64,000 nt of DNA from Mycogone perniciosa (Eukaryota; Ascomycota; Sordariomycetes; Hypocreales; Hypocreaceae), in the NCBI GenBank assembly GCA_025331125.1, contig JAOALB010000034.1:302506-366505 (forward strand), given 5' to 3'. Each line of letters opens with the position of its first letter. Within the stretch, counting starts at the first letter, position 1. Made by a program: the position numbers and the translations under genes. Below are positions 1 through 10,869 of this stretch, in pieces. The notes under the pieces were generated by a model. The model had not been told where the DNA came from and did not search any database. It saw only the letters and a program-made list of their open reading frames with translations.

Positions 1-1427
1 CTCCAGCGCGTCGGGGTAGTAGGTGCAAACCTACGAGGTTTCGAGCTTCCCAAGGGAATCAATGCAATCCTCCCAATCTTTTTGCAAGGTCTTATGAATG
101 GATCTGCCGAGCAAAGAGTACAAGCAGCACTTGGTATATCCGATATTGTCGACAGAACAAGCGAGGCATCTTTGAAACCATTCGTCACCCAAATTACAGG
201 GCCTCTCATTCGCGTAGTGTCTGAGCGTGCCACTGAGGTCAAGTCTGCCATTCTTCTCACTCTCAGCAACTTACTGGAGAAGATGCCCACAGCGTTGAAA
301 CCCTTCTTGCCTCAACTACAACGTACATTTGCCAAATCACTGGCCGACACATCCAGTGAAGTTTTGAGAACCAGAGCTGCAAAGGCCTTGGGAACTTTGA
401 TCAAATATACGCCTCGAATCGACCCCCTCATTGCTGAACTAGTCACTGGGTCAAAGACGGCCGATCCAGGTGTGAAGACAGCTATGTTGAAGGCATTGTA
501 CGAAGTCATCAGCAGGGCTGGCGCAAACATGGGTGAGGCGTCACGGTCCGCTGTGCTATCCTTGATTGACATGGATACGGATGAAAGAGACGAGACAATG
601 ACAGTCACAAACGCTAAACTTCTTGGGGCACTGATCAAGAACGTTCCCAATGATGCTGCAACAAGCTTGCTGAAGAACAGAGTCATCACGTCTCAATTCA
701 GCAATTCATCTGTTCTTGCTCTTAACTCGGTACTGGTTGAGTCACCTGAAACATTATTGCAGAGCGGTGTAATGGATGAATTGCCAGGCCTGTTGTGCCT
801 GGGAATGACAGACAAAAATGTGAGTCTTGTCATGCTATTTACACACATATTCCCTGCTAACTTTCTTCCCCCACGCAGATATACATAGCGGACAATTTTA
901 TTCTCGCAACAGGCAAGCTCTTGCTTTCATCTCCGCCGAAAGCGTTTGACAGCGTGAAGAGGATGTTCGATACGTTGGCCACAATCATCCAGCCAGGAAG
1001 CCCAACAGACTCTCGACGGCTAGCTTTGGTTATCGTCAGAACCTTGAGCCGGACAAATATGGATATGGTACGGCCACACGTACCACTCCTAGCCCCGCAA
1101 ATCTTTGCGAGCGTTAGGGATCCAGTCATCCCTGTCAAGCTGTCTGCCGAGGCTGCGTTTATTGAGCTCTTCAACGTGGCAGACGAAGAAAATCGGATAT
1201 TTGAAAAGTATATTGCAGGTTCAGGAGGCGATCTACCGCCCACCACCAAAAGGAGCATGAGTGACTACTTTAAACGTGTCGCCATGAGGCTAGGGATGCA
1301 GGCCAGAGAGAGGAGAGAGGCAGAGGGAGGTCAGGGAGGGTTGGGGTTATCCAATGACCAAGTGGAGGATGAGCGAGAGATTTGGAGTGTGGGGAAGGTT
1401 GAGATTGATGGGGAGACCTTCTCATAA
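1..1427 (+). CDS. GCN1: GCN1, C-terminal part (eIF2-alpha kinase activator), 5' truncated by window edge
   Basis: Frame is open from base 1, so the gene begins outside the window. Exons 1-819 and 879-1427 are joined across a phase-0 intron (GTGAGT donor, CACGCAG acceptor, 59 nt), giving the last 455 residues and a TAA stop. The protein is all-helical HEAT-repeat material (for example VQAALGISDIVDRTSE and LSNLLEKMPTALKPFLPQL), typical of the C-terminal third of Gcn1. By family knowledge Gcn1 sits on translating ribosomes and passes the uncharged-tRNA signal to the kinase Gcn2 in general amino-acid control. The tail after about residue 400 of the visible part is charged and glycine-rich and looks disordered. 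Identification rests on recalled similarity; other HEAT-repeat giants are less likely. Confidence 0.88.
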
Positions 1428-2062
1428 GTCCGAGGGACTGATAGAGATGTATGAGGCCATTTTGTTCGAAAAACATGATATATACGGTTTTACTGTGATG
1501 ACTAGACGGGAGATGTGTGGCAGGAGGCGATGAGCTATGAAAGAAAATGAAGCTGTAGCAACCGCAGGCGACTACAGTTCCGTGCGGTATTGCTGAACAT
1601 ACCCAGCCAGGGGTTTCAAGACTCCTGTATAGTTAATTGATCAGATATATTATATCGTGCATCATTGGTAGTTAAGACTGACACACTATTAACCTCAAAA
1701 TCCGAGTATGACTAAATAACACTTTCATATCGCAAGTAAGCTGGAGGAATGCACCTACTACGAAGCAGAGTTCCTGAGTCGTTGAAGAATGGAAACATTG
1801 TACTCCGTACTCCGCATGTACTCTGCAATTCCGTTGCAATCAACCGGGAGAATTGATTGGCCAAATCACGTGACAAGATTGGACGTGACTCATTACTCAT
1901 CAGAGCCCTCGCTTAGCTTCAAGTATGGGCTAGCGCACGTGAACCCACAAACTCTGTGTGGAATGACCGTGACCCAAGAAATTCTGGCCTCCAAACCCCT
2001 CCCAGACTTCAACCAACCTCATACCCATCGAGGACCGGCCATCACCACCAAGCATAATCAAG
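1428..2062. other. Intergenic: GCN1 3' flank and eL19 promoter/5'UTR
   Basis: No coding region seen. It holds one TACGGAGTA-family motif copy (1801-1809), a perfect TCACGTGA box (1866-1873), a second CACGTG-containing stretch near 1935, and a TGACTCAT site (1886-1893). Pyrimidine- and C-rich sequence precedes the eL19 start. Confidence 0.7.
1866..1893 (+). promoter_or_regulatory. TCACGTGA box and TGACTCA (CPC1/Gcn4-type) site upstream of eL19
   Basis: TCACGTGA is an 8-bp palindrome at 1866-1873 and TGACTCAT lies 12 bp downstream at 1886-1893, about 170 bp before the eL19 start. CACGTG boxes bind bHLH factors such as Cbf1; TGACTCA is the consensus for the bZIP Gcn4/CPC1. Both are seen exactly; their function here is inferred. 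Confidence 0.5.
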
Positions 2063-2865
2063 ATGTAAGTATCTGGCACAGGCAATTCGCAATTGGCGCG
2101 CTGTTTCGATGCGAGGATGATGAATGATGGTATTTGTCGATTCTGGTGGCAGAACAAACAGTGGTCGCTTTTTGCGCTTTAGACATGCCTATGATGGCTA
2201 ACAGCATTTGTCTTCCTCTATAGGGTCAACCTGCGAACTCAGAAGCGCCTTGCCGCGTCCGTCATCGGCTGCGGCAAGCGCAAGATCTGGCTGGATCCCA
2301 ATGAGCAGAGCGAGATCTCCAACGCCAACTCTCGTCAGACGATCCGAAAGCTCGTCGCTGATGGCCTCATCATCCGAAAGCCAGTGACTATGCACTCGCG
2401 ATCCCGGGCCCGCGAGCTCAACCTTTCCCGAAGAGAAGGACGGCACCGTGGCTTCGGTAAGAGAAAGGGTACTGCCGACGCTCGTATGCCCACTCAGGTC
2501 CTCTGGATGCGCCGTCTCCGAGTTCTCCGACGCCTCTTGGTCAAGTACCGCGCCAGTGGCAAGATCGACAAGCACCTGTACCACGAGCTGTACCACCTTA
2601 GCAAGGGTAACACATTCAAGCACAAGCGTGCCTTGGTAGAGCACGTACGTCAGCCCCTTTCGTCTCTATTTTCTCACCACTGGATCAACGCTCAGATACT
2701 AACTGCGTGTTGCCATAGATCCACCGGGCCAAGGCTGAGAAGCAACGTGAGAAGGCGCTGAAGGACGAAATGGATGCCAAGCGTGCAAAGACCAAGGCTG
2801 CCCGCGAGCGCAAGTTGGAGAGAGTGGCGGCGAAGCGGAATGCCCTGATGGCGGACGACGAGTAG
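2063..2865 (+). CDS. RPL19: 60S ribosomal protein eL19
   Basis: Exons 2063-2064, 2224-2644 and 2719-2865. The first coding exon is only AT: the ATG is split by a 159-nt intron (GTAAGT at 2065, TATAG at 2223), and the protein starts MVNLRTQKRLAASVIGCGKR, the conserved eL19 N-terminus. The second intron is 74 nt. The product is about 189 aa with the family's basic core (IIRKPVTMHSRSRARE, GKRKGTADARMP) and a long charged C-terminal helix rich in Lys, Arg and Glu that spans the ribosomal subunits. It is a structural protein of the large cytosolic subunit. Intron 1 lies in the expected place for this gene; I recall the yeast RPL19 genes also having a 2-nt first coding exon. Certainty is very high for identity, high for splice sites. 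Confidence 0.96.
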
Positions 2866-4181
2866 GCCAGTTGAAACGACATTTCGGTCTTGAGAGGAGG
2901 CTGCATTTGGAGTCTACGGGTTGGGTCCTTTTTTATGCCCTTCTTTTTCTACAGTCGTACCGGCGGGGCTTCTGGCATGTAGCATTGAAAATGGAATTGA
3001 AGATGCTCGGAAGGTCTACACTGTCTCCATTGTGCCCTGTCAGTGTGAGACATCGTGTGCTGATTGTGGTGTATGCACGGTTGGTTGGCGTAGCCATGAT
3101 AACACTCCCTGCTGGTATTCTCAATGCCCAGGCCATTCATAAAATCGCGACATGGGTGACGTTCGGGATTGCTGTAGAGTACTACTATGTCGTACTTTGT
3201 AGATCCTGCAAATTTACATCAGATCAACCAGTTTCCAGACTAAGGCGGCTTTGCAATGATTGGAACCGACACATCATAGGCAATACGACAAAGGGTATGT
3301 AGTATCTAAACATAGGTACTCATGCATAGGTGTGTAGGTAGGGGGAATTCAACGGGATAATCTAACCCTGAGGTATTAATAAATGAATCTCAAATAAAGC
3401 ATTTGCCATCCACTATTCAGGCTACCCACATAATATATAAATATTTGGTACAGTTGAAGACGAGGATACTTGTAGTCACGCGCGCCTTCTGGCACCTCTT
3501 GGATGGGAAGATTACAGTAATGCCAAGACAATCACAATAAAAGACGAGAAAAGATAGTAATCAGAAAAAGGATCAACCAATGATTGGATCAGATTCCTTC
3601 ATATTGCCCCTTTCAAGGTGGTGAAGGGTGCCAGGGCATATCAGCATGCTCCCGCCAAAAAGCGGAATTCCAACTATACGAGCCAAGCAGCCTCATCACG
3701 CCCAACTTTAGTTGATAATGAAGAAAAAAGGAGATAGAGAAAAGATAGTAGAATCGCGGATTGGCGAGCAATTTCAGTGGCGGCTAGAGTAGCCAAGGGT
3801 GGGTGGGAAAATGTTAATTGCGAAAATCCCCAACTACTATTACTAATAACAATATGTACTAGCTACGCTACTAGTAGTACCTAGTACTATATATCACTAG
3901 CATACTAGCGCACTATCGCTAAAGAAGTGCGGGGAGCGATAGCCGCGGTGTCGGAGACCATCGGCGGAGAGTCGGGGGGGAAGCTAGAAGATATCGTCGC
4001 TGGGCAAGCGACAATGCCGTCTGTGCAACCTGCATAGATATCTCGCGGAAGCATTCGCGTCCCTCTCTCCAACCCGAGTACCTGCCTAGTGTATAATGCC
4101 GCCCTGAGCAGTGCAGTTTCACGGACCCTTGGCTTTCTCACGTACTATCCATCTTATTCCTTCCATCTCACCACCGCAATC
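2866..4181. other. Intergenic: eL19 3' flank and SHMT promoter
   Basis: About 1.3 kb without a convincing gene. Short open frames here lack recognisable domains. The stretch 3830-3905 is rich in TACTAGTA/CTAGTAGTACCTAG-type words; 4140-4181 is pyrimidine-rich just ahead of the SHMT start codon. Confidence 0.65.
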
Positions 4182-6018
4182 ATGTCTTTCTCCGGCTTGC
4201 GAAGCACATCCAGCGCCCTCCGATGCGTTACGAGACCGGTGTCGAGGTTGTCTGTGACTACGACATGCGCCGCTCAGAGGACCAAGTCATCCCTGGCGCT
4301 TGATGGTCAACAGCAGGTTTGTGATTGCTCAATTGACTGATGGCGATGCCAATTGGACATTAACGCCATCTCGCACAGCTCCTCGTCGCACATCTCCAAA
4401 AGGCCGACCCGGCTGTTTTTGACATTATCGAAAAGGTCTGCTTGGAGGATTCGACAGCCTTGCCCAACCGGGGATTTGCATGTATGCTAACAGATAGAAC
4501 AGGAGAAAAACCGGCAGAAGCACTTCATCAACCTTATCCCTTCGGAGAATTTCACTTCTCAGGCCGTATTGGATGCTCTCGGCAGCGTTATGCAGAGTGA
4601 GTGATTATCGCTCATGGACATGCTGGATCTAAGCTTGGTCGGTCAAACAAGCAAATACCTAACACTACATCCTTAGACAAGTACTCCGAGGGCTACCCTG
4701 GCGCGCGATATTATGGAGGAAACGAGTTCATTGACCAATCAGAGAGACTCTGCCAGCAGCGAGCCCTCGAGGCCTTCAGCTTGGATCCCAAGTCCTGGGG
4801 AATCAATGTTCAAGGTAGGTGACCTACATTGCTGTCACCTCTCATTCCTCCCGGCTGACCCCTCCCACAGCGCTTTCTGGTGCACCGGCGAATCTCTACG
4901 TCTATTCAGCGCTCATGGAAACCCATGATCGACTTATGGGCCTAGACCTTCCTCACGGCGGACACCTGTCACATGGATATCAAACTCCGACCAAGAAGAT
5001 CTCGGCAGTGTCAAAGTACTTCGAAACCGTGCCATATCAATTAGATGAGGCTACCGGTTACATCGATTATGACAACCTTGAAAAACTGGCCACTATCTAC
5101 CGACCCAAGATCATTGTTGCCGGCGCTAGTGCTTACAGTCGCCTGATTGATTATAAGCGCATACGGGAAGTCTGTGACAAGGTCAATGCCTACATGGTCG
5201 CGGACATGGCTCATATCTCTGGCCTTGTTGCTGCCAAAGTCTTACCTAGTCCTTTTCCCTTTGCTGATATCGTCACTACTACCAGCCATAAAAGCCTTCG
5301 CGGACCCCGGGGAGCGTTAATCTTCTTCCGGAAAGGTATACGCAGACAGAACCCCAAGACCAAGGAGGACGAGATGTACAATCTCGAGGGCCCCATCAAC
5401 AACTCCGTATTCCCTGGGCACCAGGGCGGTCCACACAACCACACCATTACAGCCCTTTCTGTGGCACTGAAGCAGACACAGTCCCCTGATTTTCATGCCT
5501 ACCAGTCACAAGTTCTTGCCAATGCTAAAGCTTTTGCTAAGCGACTCGGCGAGGACAAGGGAAAGGGTGGTCTAGGCTACAGTCTAGTCAGTGGTGGCAC
5601 TGACAACCACCTTGTCCTGGCTGACCTAAAACCCCATGGCATCGATGGAAGCAGGGTAGAACGTGTCTTGGAGCTGGTCGGCGTCGCTGCCAATAAGAAC
5701 ACAGTCCCTGGCGATCGCTCAGCTCTTGTGCCGGGCGGTCTTCGAATGGGCACCCCTGCCATGACGACTCGGGGTTTTAATGAGGGTGACTTTGTTCGCG
5801 TGGCTGACGTTGTTGACCGAGCCGTCACTATAGCTGCCCGGATCAACAAGACTGTGAGGAAGGCAGCCGAAGAGCGAGGCGAGAAGACACCAGGCAAACT
5901 CAAGTTGTTCATGGATCACCTTGGAAATGGCGAAAGTGATCCTGAAATTGTGCAGCTGAGGAGCGAAGTGGAGGACTGGGTCGGTACATATCCTCTCCCC
6001 TGGGATTCAGCAAAGTGA
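4182..6018 (+). CDS. SHM1: Serine hydroxymethyltransferase, mitochondrial type
   Basis: Five exons: 4182-4316, 4379-4435, 4503-4596, 4677-4814, 4871-6018 (523 aa). The enzyme converts serine and tetrahydrofolate to glycine and methylene-THF using pyridoxal phosphate. Family signatures are plain: NLIPSENFTS, YSEGYPGARYYGG, the PLP-lysine motif TTTSHKSLRGPRG (the fourth Thr of the usual TTTTHK is Ser), FPGHQGGPHNH and LVPGGLRMGTPAMTTRG. The first about 40 residues are rich in Ser, Arg and Thr with no acids until DGQQQ, a good mitochondrial presequence, so the mitochondrial isozyme is favoured over the cytosolic one. The ATG at 4182 was chosen because it precedes this presequence; the frame stays open a little further upstream without ATG. 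The second intron has an unusual donor, GTCTGC, required by the conserved IIEK-EKNRQ junction. Confidence 0.95.
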
Positions 6019-6337
6019 CTTGACGTGTGTCCAAAATCATAATAAGAGCACGCATCGGGAAAAACAAGGTCTGGCGGCCATGTAATGTAACATGTACATG
6101 ACAAACGAGGAGGTCAAACACAAATGGGAATCAACTGCAAGACCCTGTATGCTAGAGTTTCATTTCTGCTGCTTATGAATATCCAATTACCGTATGGCGC
6201 AATGCTGGATGACTCGAGTTTATGAATGCATCATAGGCCCGCCTCCAAAAGAACGGCTTCTCCCTGCTTGCCGCTCTGCGTTAATTAGAATGCAAAACCG
6301 GAAAGCTTTGAGAAGCCAGGACACCTTGCAGCACTTG
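6019..6337. other. Convergent 3' flanks of SHMT and the AlkB-fusion gene
   Basis: 319 bp between two stop codons on opposite strands. Nothing beyond presumed overlapping 3' UTRs is visible. Confidence 0.6.
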
Positions 6338-9073
6338 TCACCCACTTTGATCGGGTCCTGAACCCATTCCCAGGACCTTTTTGACGCTATCCAGTCCTGC
6401 AACAGTATCGTAATACTTACGTAGGTTGCCCAGGCCGTCAAGAACCGCTGAGCCACCATCCTCCAATACGGAATGCAGCACTGGCCAGACTGCAAAATCG
6501 GGGAGTGATAAGGTTGTTCCGGCTATAAAGCGTGCACCTACATCGTCGCTTGTCTCACATGCGTAGGTATCCCATACTGTGAGCTCTTGCTCCAAGGCCT
6601 TTGAGACGACCTTGTCGCTATCGTCCTTCTGCCTCCTCAGACGTTGCCATGTGTTCAACAGACTAAGTCCTTGCTGAAAGCGAGTAAAACGTCTTGCCAG
6701 GTCTGTCTGAGTGGGGGCTGGAGTATCCCCCTCACTCTGACTTGCCTGGCCGTAACAAGCTTCAAGATACAGCATGATGGCGACATCGCCTTTAACGGTA
6801 GATTTAGCAGCGTCGTTGTCAATAAACCTCATAGGGAGAGAGTCCGACGCCAATGGGTCGCCCTGAAGTTCACCCTCGGGACTAATGGCTGGAGCCATGC
6901 TACCCTTGGCATAGTTGATGCCATACTCAGTAAGCATGAAGGCAATGCGCAAATTAGCGACAGCGTCCCCTGAAGCAAAGAACCTCGGCGAATTGTTTAT
7001 ATGTAACACGTCAAACCCATTCCCGTAATGGGCGTCCCAATTGAAGGTCGATGCATGGTTCTCAGTGCCAAATGCCTGAATCATCTTGACAGCCTCAGGG
7101 CTTTGACCGTTGATGATGGAATGGGCAGCGTCGCGAGTCTTTCCTGTCGCCCCTTGACCCCAGATGATGGTCTCGTCGCGATCGAGGAATGTTCCAATTT
7201 GCCTAAAGGTAAGGGATATGCGACCACCAGAATAGGCCCGCTCAGCCGCAGATCTATCCCGGTCTGCTCGCTTGTCCTGCCGGATGGCGTGCAGCCATTT
7301 CATATTGGTTTGCAACCCCATGCGACAAAGGGAATTGTGAGGTAGCCTTGCTCGTTGAATCTTGCGCTTCGGATTTGTGGGCACTGGGCCGGTCCTAGAA
7401 GGGTCCTTATCCAGCCTCTTGGTCCTCAGCACCATGGTTCGTTCCGCTCCAAGGCTTACATTAGCGATGTATGAGCCTTTAACAATATCCAACGTTTTGT
7501 CGCTGTGCTCGGATATATAATCGTTTCCGTCCCGGTAAAACTGAATCAGCACATGATTCAAGGGATGGCCCAGATGTTTCTCTGTTTCGGTCTTGATGGC
7601 CAGGACAGTCGGAGAGAAAGGCAAAGCTGGGGGGGATTCGTCAGCCGGGTGACGATACACGGGCATGCTACCATCGTCTGCCACTTCGCCCTGGACAGCA
7701 ACGAGGCGTGGAACCTCTCCACCCTGGTGCGACATGCGCTGCCAGCGGACCTCCCGTTGAAGCTTCTCAAAGGCTTCGTGCTCCAGTACTTCGGGAAGCG
7801 CGTCTTGGATCACATCCGTATCACCCTCACACAGGCCTCTTTGGAGCAATACATCATCATTATCCGAATCAGTGGCTCGATTATCCATATTATCCGCTGC
7901 TGGGGGGGCGGTAACGCTCTCAGGCAAGTTTGAGGGGGGTGGTTGCGACTCATTAGAATGTGGATAACTGAGACCGGAATGAGAACCATCTTCTTTTATC
8001 TTTGTCGCAGATGAATTAACATCCTCGGATGCTTCTAATACGGACGCAGCCTCTTTTTCAGTTCCAATTGATTCTCGCAGCTTCGACGATGCGTTTCCTT
8101 CCCGTAAGTGAGCCCTTTGTGTACTTTTAGGCTCAGCATTGGGTGCCTGGTTCACCTCACCCATAAGTGTGGCAGGGCTAGGTGAACCTGAGCCCAGTCT
8201 GAGCCCAGTCATGGGCCGCACAATGTCTGGCGACATGCTGGTCCTCACGATATCCTTGTCCTCACATAGAGAGGACAAACGTACAGGTGAGGCCCCGGGT
8301 GGGTCAACTGGTCTAGTCCGAACTCGATCCCGAGGCGGGCTTGGGCTTGGGCGGATGGAGTCGAGAACTTCTTGGGATGAGGCAATGTCACAGCCTGTAA
8401 GCTCAACGAGGTTTTTCACGGCCCTGGTCTGTCTAGATTCATGCCGGTAGCCACAGCAATTCTCTATAACGGTGATGGTCATGCCATGGCCGGCAGCGTC
8501 CATGGCAGTGGCGTAGACGCCGACGTTAGCTAAGGAGCCACAGATGAAGACTTCCATGACCATCTTACCACGCAGCATGCGCAGCAGATGCGTGTCCTGA
8601 AAAGCCGAGTAATGGCTCTTTGTAAGTGTCAGATCACCCTTCCTTACGGCTTCCTTGACGGCCGGAGGCATGTCACCCCCTTGATCCGATGGCTTGACAC
8701 ACAAGGGCTCCTCGTGGCTTAGGAAGGCTTCCGGGTCTGCCGGGCCGGGAGGAGTTTCGGGCTCAGCGGGCTCAACGGGGATCCTCCGGCGGCCCCGAGA
8801 AGAGGTTGGGCGCGGAGCCGGTGCATCCTCAGAGACGATGATCTGGTCTCCGTCCACCAGACGGGACTTATCGAAGCGGGACTGGACCCAGACTACGTCA
8901 CCCGCCGACCGGAATGCGGCCACCAGCTGGATGGTGCGATTGACGAAGCCCTGAGGCTCGGTAACGGGTAAACCCCCATCGCCACCACCGATAAAGTCGT
9001 TCTGGAAGTCGACGACGATGAGGGCCTTCCGGGTGGTAAGTTGGGGGAGGGCAGCTTGGTCGAAGGGAAACAT
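6338..9073 (-). CDS. Isochorismatase-like / AlkB-like 2OG-Fe(II) dioxygenase / GST-like fusion protein
   Basis: Intronless frame of 911 aa. The first ATG of the open frame is at 9073 (MFPFDQAALPQL); the frame extends upstream only without ATG. Residues about 15-250 are an isochorismatase-like fold (KALIVVDFQNDFIGG with Asp22; LTKSHYSAF). The usual nucleophile in T-x-x-C-V is Gly here (LANVGVYATAMDA), so this part is probably not a hydrolase. A Ser/Pro-rich linker of about 190 residues follows. Then comes an AlkB-type dioxygenase: IQFYRDGNDYISEHSDKT carries the H-x-D pair, MKWLHAIR the distal His and GGRISLTFRQIG the 2OG-binding Arg. The last about 230 residues resemble a glutathione-S-transferase fold (LRIAFMLTEYGINYA, GDVAIMLYLEACYG). 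AlkB proteins demethylate nucleic acids or proteins by oxidation; the substrate here is unknown. Confidence 0.85.
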   Translation of the reverse strand: MFPFDQAALPQLTTRKALIVVDFQNDFIGGGDGGLPVTEPQGFVNRTIQLVAAFRSAGDVVWVQSRFDKSRLVDGDQIIVSEDAPAPRPTSSRGRRRIPVEPAEPETPPGPADPEAFLSHEEPLCVKPSDQGGDMPPAVKEAVRKGDLTLTKSHYSAFQDTHLLRMLRGKMVMEVFICGSLANVGVYATAMDAAGHGMTITVIENCCGYRHESRQTRAVKNLVELTGCDIASSQEVLDSIRPSPSPPRDRVRTRPVDPPGASPVRLSSLCEDKDIVRTSMSPDIVRPMTGLRLGSGSPSPATLMGEVNQAPNAEPKSTQRAHLREGNASSKLRESIGTEKEAASVLEASEDVNSSATKIKEDGSHSGLSYPHSNESQPPPSNLPESVTAPPAADNMDNRATDSDNDDVLLQRGLCEGDTDVIQDALPEVLEHEAFEKLQREVRWQRMSHQGGEVPRLVAVQGEVADDGSMPVYRHPADESPPALPFSPTVLAIKTETEKHLGHPLNHVLIQFYRDGNDYISEHSDKTLDIVKGSYIANVSLGAERTMVLRTKRLDKDPSRTGPVPTNPKRKIQRARLPHNSLCRMGLQTNMKWLHAIRQDKRADRDRSAAERAYSGGRISLTFRQIGTFLDRDETIIWGQGATGKTRDAAHSIINGQSPEAVKMIQAFGTENHASTFNWDAHYGNGFDVLHINNSPRFFASGDAVANLRIAFMLTEYGINYAKGSMAPAISPEGELQGDPLASDSLPMRFIDNDAAKSTVKGDVAIMLYLEACYGQASQSEGDTPAPTQTDLARRFTRFQQGLSLLNTWQRLRRQKDDSDKVVSKALEQELTVWDTYACETSDDVGARFIAGTTLSLPDFAVWPVLHSVLEDGGSAVLDGLGNLRKYYDTVAGLDSVKKVLGMGSGPDQSG

Positions 9074-9844
9074 TATGGCGTGGGAATAAGCAGAATAGAA
9101 AACATGTACTCCTACCTTCCCGGCCTGTTCCAAGCCCTCCTAGCCACGACTTTTGGGGAGGTGGTTGGTTGGGAAAGGGTTGACCGGTGCCGGCATCTCC
9201 GACCGACCAATCATTGAATTCGCTGGTCTGGACTGGCCTCTGGTCCTAACTTTATAGTATACACAAACCAACCTCTGTTACTACATGTTAGGTGATGGGA
9301 ATCGAGTTTTATTTCCAAACTATCATGAGCTCCCTACGTTCCTTGAGGCCCATTGATCTTCAAGTTGCAACCCCTTCGGCAGATCACCCACTAGCCTATC
9401 CACATCCACCGACCTCATGAGGCATACTACTAATACCTCTAAGTCTACGAAGTACCTTTCTGTAGTATTATTCGACACCGCCAGCCAACTACTAAGTTTG
9501 GGCAACAAAGGGATTTTCTTTAGCAAGCTGCCTTATAATAGGGACAGAGCATCATAGAGCCAACGGAACTAACGTTTGTGATCCTTGCGGCATGTACTCT
9601 GTACGGAGTACGAAGTAGCGGTACCTGTTACTAGTACCATAATCCGTCAGCTCCTCGTCCCGAATTTTAGCCGAAGGCAGGCCTCCCCCTGCCCGCGCGA
9701 TCTTATCATCCTCAACCTATCCATCGAATTACTACATATCCTATCTGAAGCACACAAACAAGGTGACCACTAAAGCGCATCAATCATCACCTCTATGATT
9801 ACAACCTATGAAGCTGCACCACCCACGACTCTTACTAACCGATC
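9074..9844. promoter_or_regulatory. Divergent promoter region between the AlkB-fusion gene and TAF8
   Basis: 771 bp between head-to-head starts. It holds one exact TACGGAGTA (9602-9610) followed by TACGAAGTA, and several TACTA/TAGTA words. No coding region is supported. Confidence 0.6.
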
Positions 9845-10869
9845 ATGTCATCGAAGCGCAGTCTTTCTCCTGCCAACGCCAGCGACGCGGACGCAAAGCG
9901 CCCAAGATTTGCCATATTGCAGGGCGAATCGCCTATGGAAACAAGAGAGAGCGTGCTAGATGAAACCGCAAATGAGACGGGGGATGACGTGTTGCTAGCG
10001 GTCCGGTCTCAATCTCCAACGCAGCACTACTACGCGCGATGCGGCATACAACGATCCATTGCCATTGTTTTGGCTCATGACGGCTTTGGTTCTGCGACTC
10101 CCGAGGCCCTTGAGAGTTTCTCAGAAATGGTTGAGATGTGTTCGTTGTCACCTCATTCTTTTCGCCGGTGGCGACTAGGTTGCGGCTAACACATGCCTGC
10201 ACAGATCTTCAATCCATCATAGAAGAAACCAAAAGACTGGCTATCTCGTCGCGCCGGGAAAGTCCTATTCCACTAGACTTCGAGACCATGTTAAAACGCT
10301 ACAATCTGCCTATCTCATCCCTTAGGCCACACATCAAAACACCCATTTCAAGAAATGACATAGTTCCAGCTTATGTTGGCGCGGCCTTGGCCCACGATGA
10401 TGCCTTTAGCACCTTGCCGTTGCTTGGTGAAGAGCTGAGCGGCCAATCAGACAAGGATAGCAAACGCTATATACCCGCCTCGTTCCCTGACTTCCCAAGC
10501 ATGCATACGTACAAATTCACACCACAGGGTGATACACGGGCTCGCGATTCGAAGAAGATACGAGAGGATGCAGCAAGGAATGCTCAACAAGGGGAAGATG
10601 CATTGCGAAGACTGGTACGGGCATCGAAGATGCGAAAACAAAAGGAAGTCAAGTCCTTAGTCGAACGGGACAACCAAGGCAAGGAACGTTTCCGGCTCTG
10701 GGAATCAACTATGAAACGATTTATGAGCAGCGATGGCCGCGCCGAACACGCAGACCAGGTCGAGATTGCGGACCATAGTATGATTGTCAATGGCGACGCA
10801 CTCTTCTCACGCAAGGAAGTGTCACGTTTGGGCAAAAGATCCGGCACTCTTTCTGGCCATACGATGTGA
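9845..10869 (+). CDS. TAF8: TFIID subunit TAF8
   Basis: Exons 9845-10139 and 10205-10869, 319 aa. The intron (GTTCGT donor, CTAAC branch, CACAG acceptor) is phase 1 and restores a continuous histone fold: ALESFSEMVEMYLQSIIEE then TKRLAISSRRESPIPLDFE. Residues about 60-125 are the bromodomain-associated histone fold; around residue 194 PDFPSMHTYKFTP begins the conserved TAF8 C-terminal region, followed by a RKIREDAARNAQQGEDALRR-like helix (here KKIREDAARNAQQGEDALRR). By family knowledge TAF8 pairs with TAF10 in the general transcription factor TFIID and helps its nuclear assembly. The N-terminus has a basic stretch (DADAKRPRF) that could act in nuclear import. The donor is not the commonest type but is the only one keeping frame. 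Confidence 0.9.

Noticed and set aside
2065..2223. Possible C/D snoRNA in eL19 intron 1 (GATGATGA near 2115)
   Set aside because: No CUGA D box downstream and no terminal stem.
2871..3302. 143-residue frame after eL19
   Set aside because: Starts inside the eL19 3' flank; the sequence shows no family features and three frames overlap equally well.
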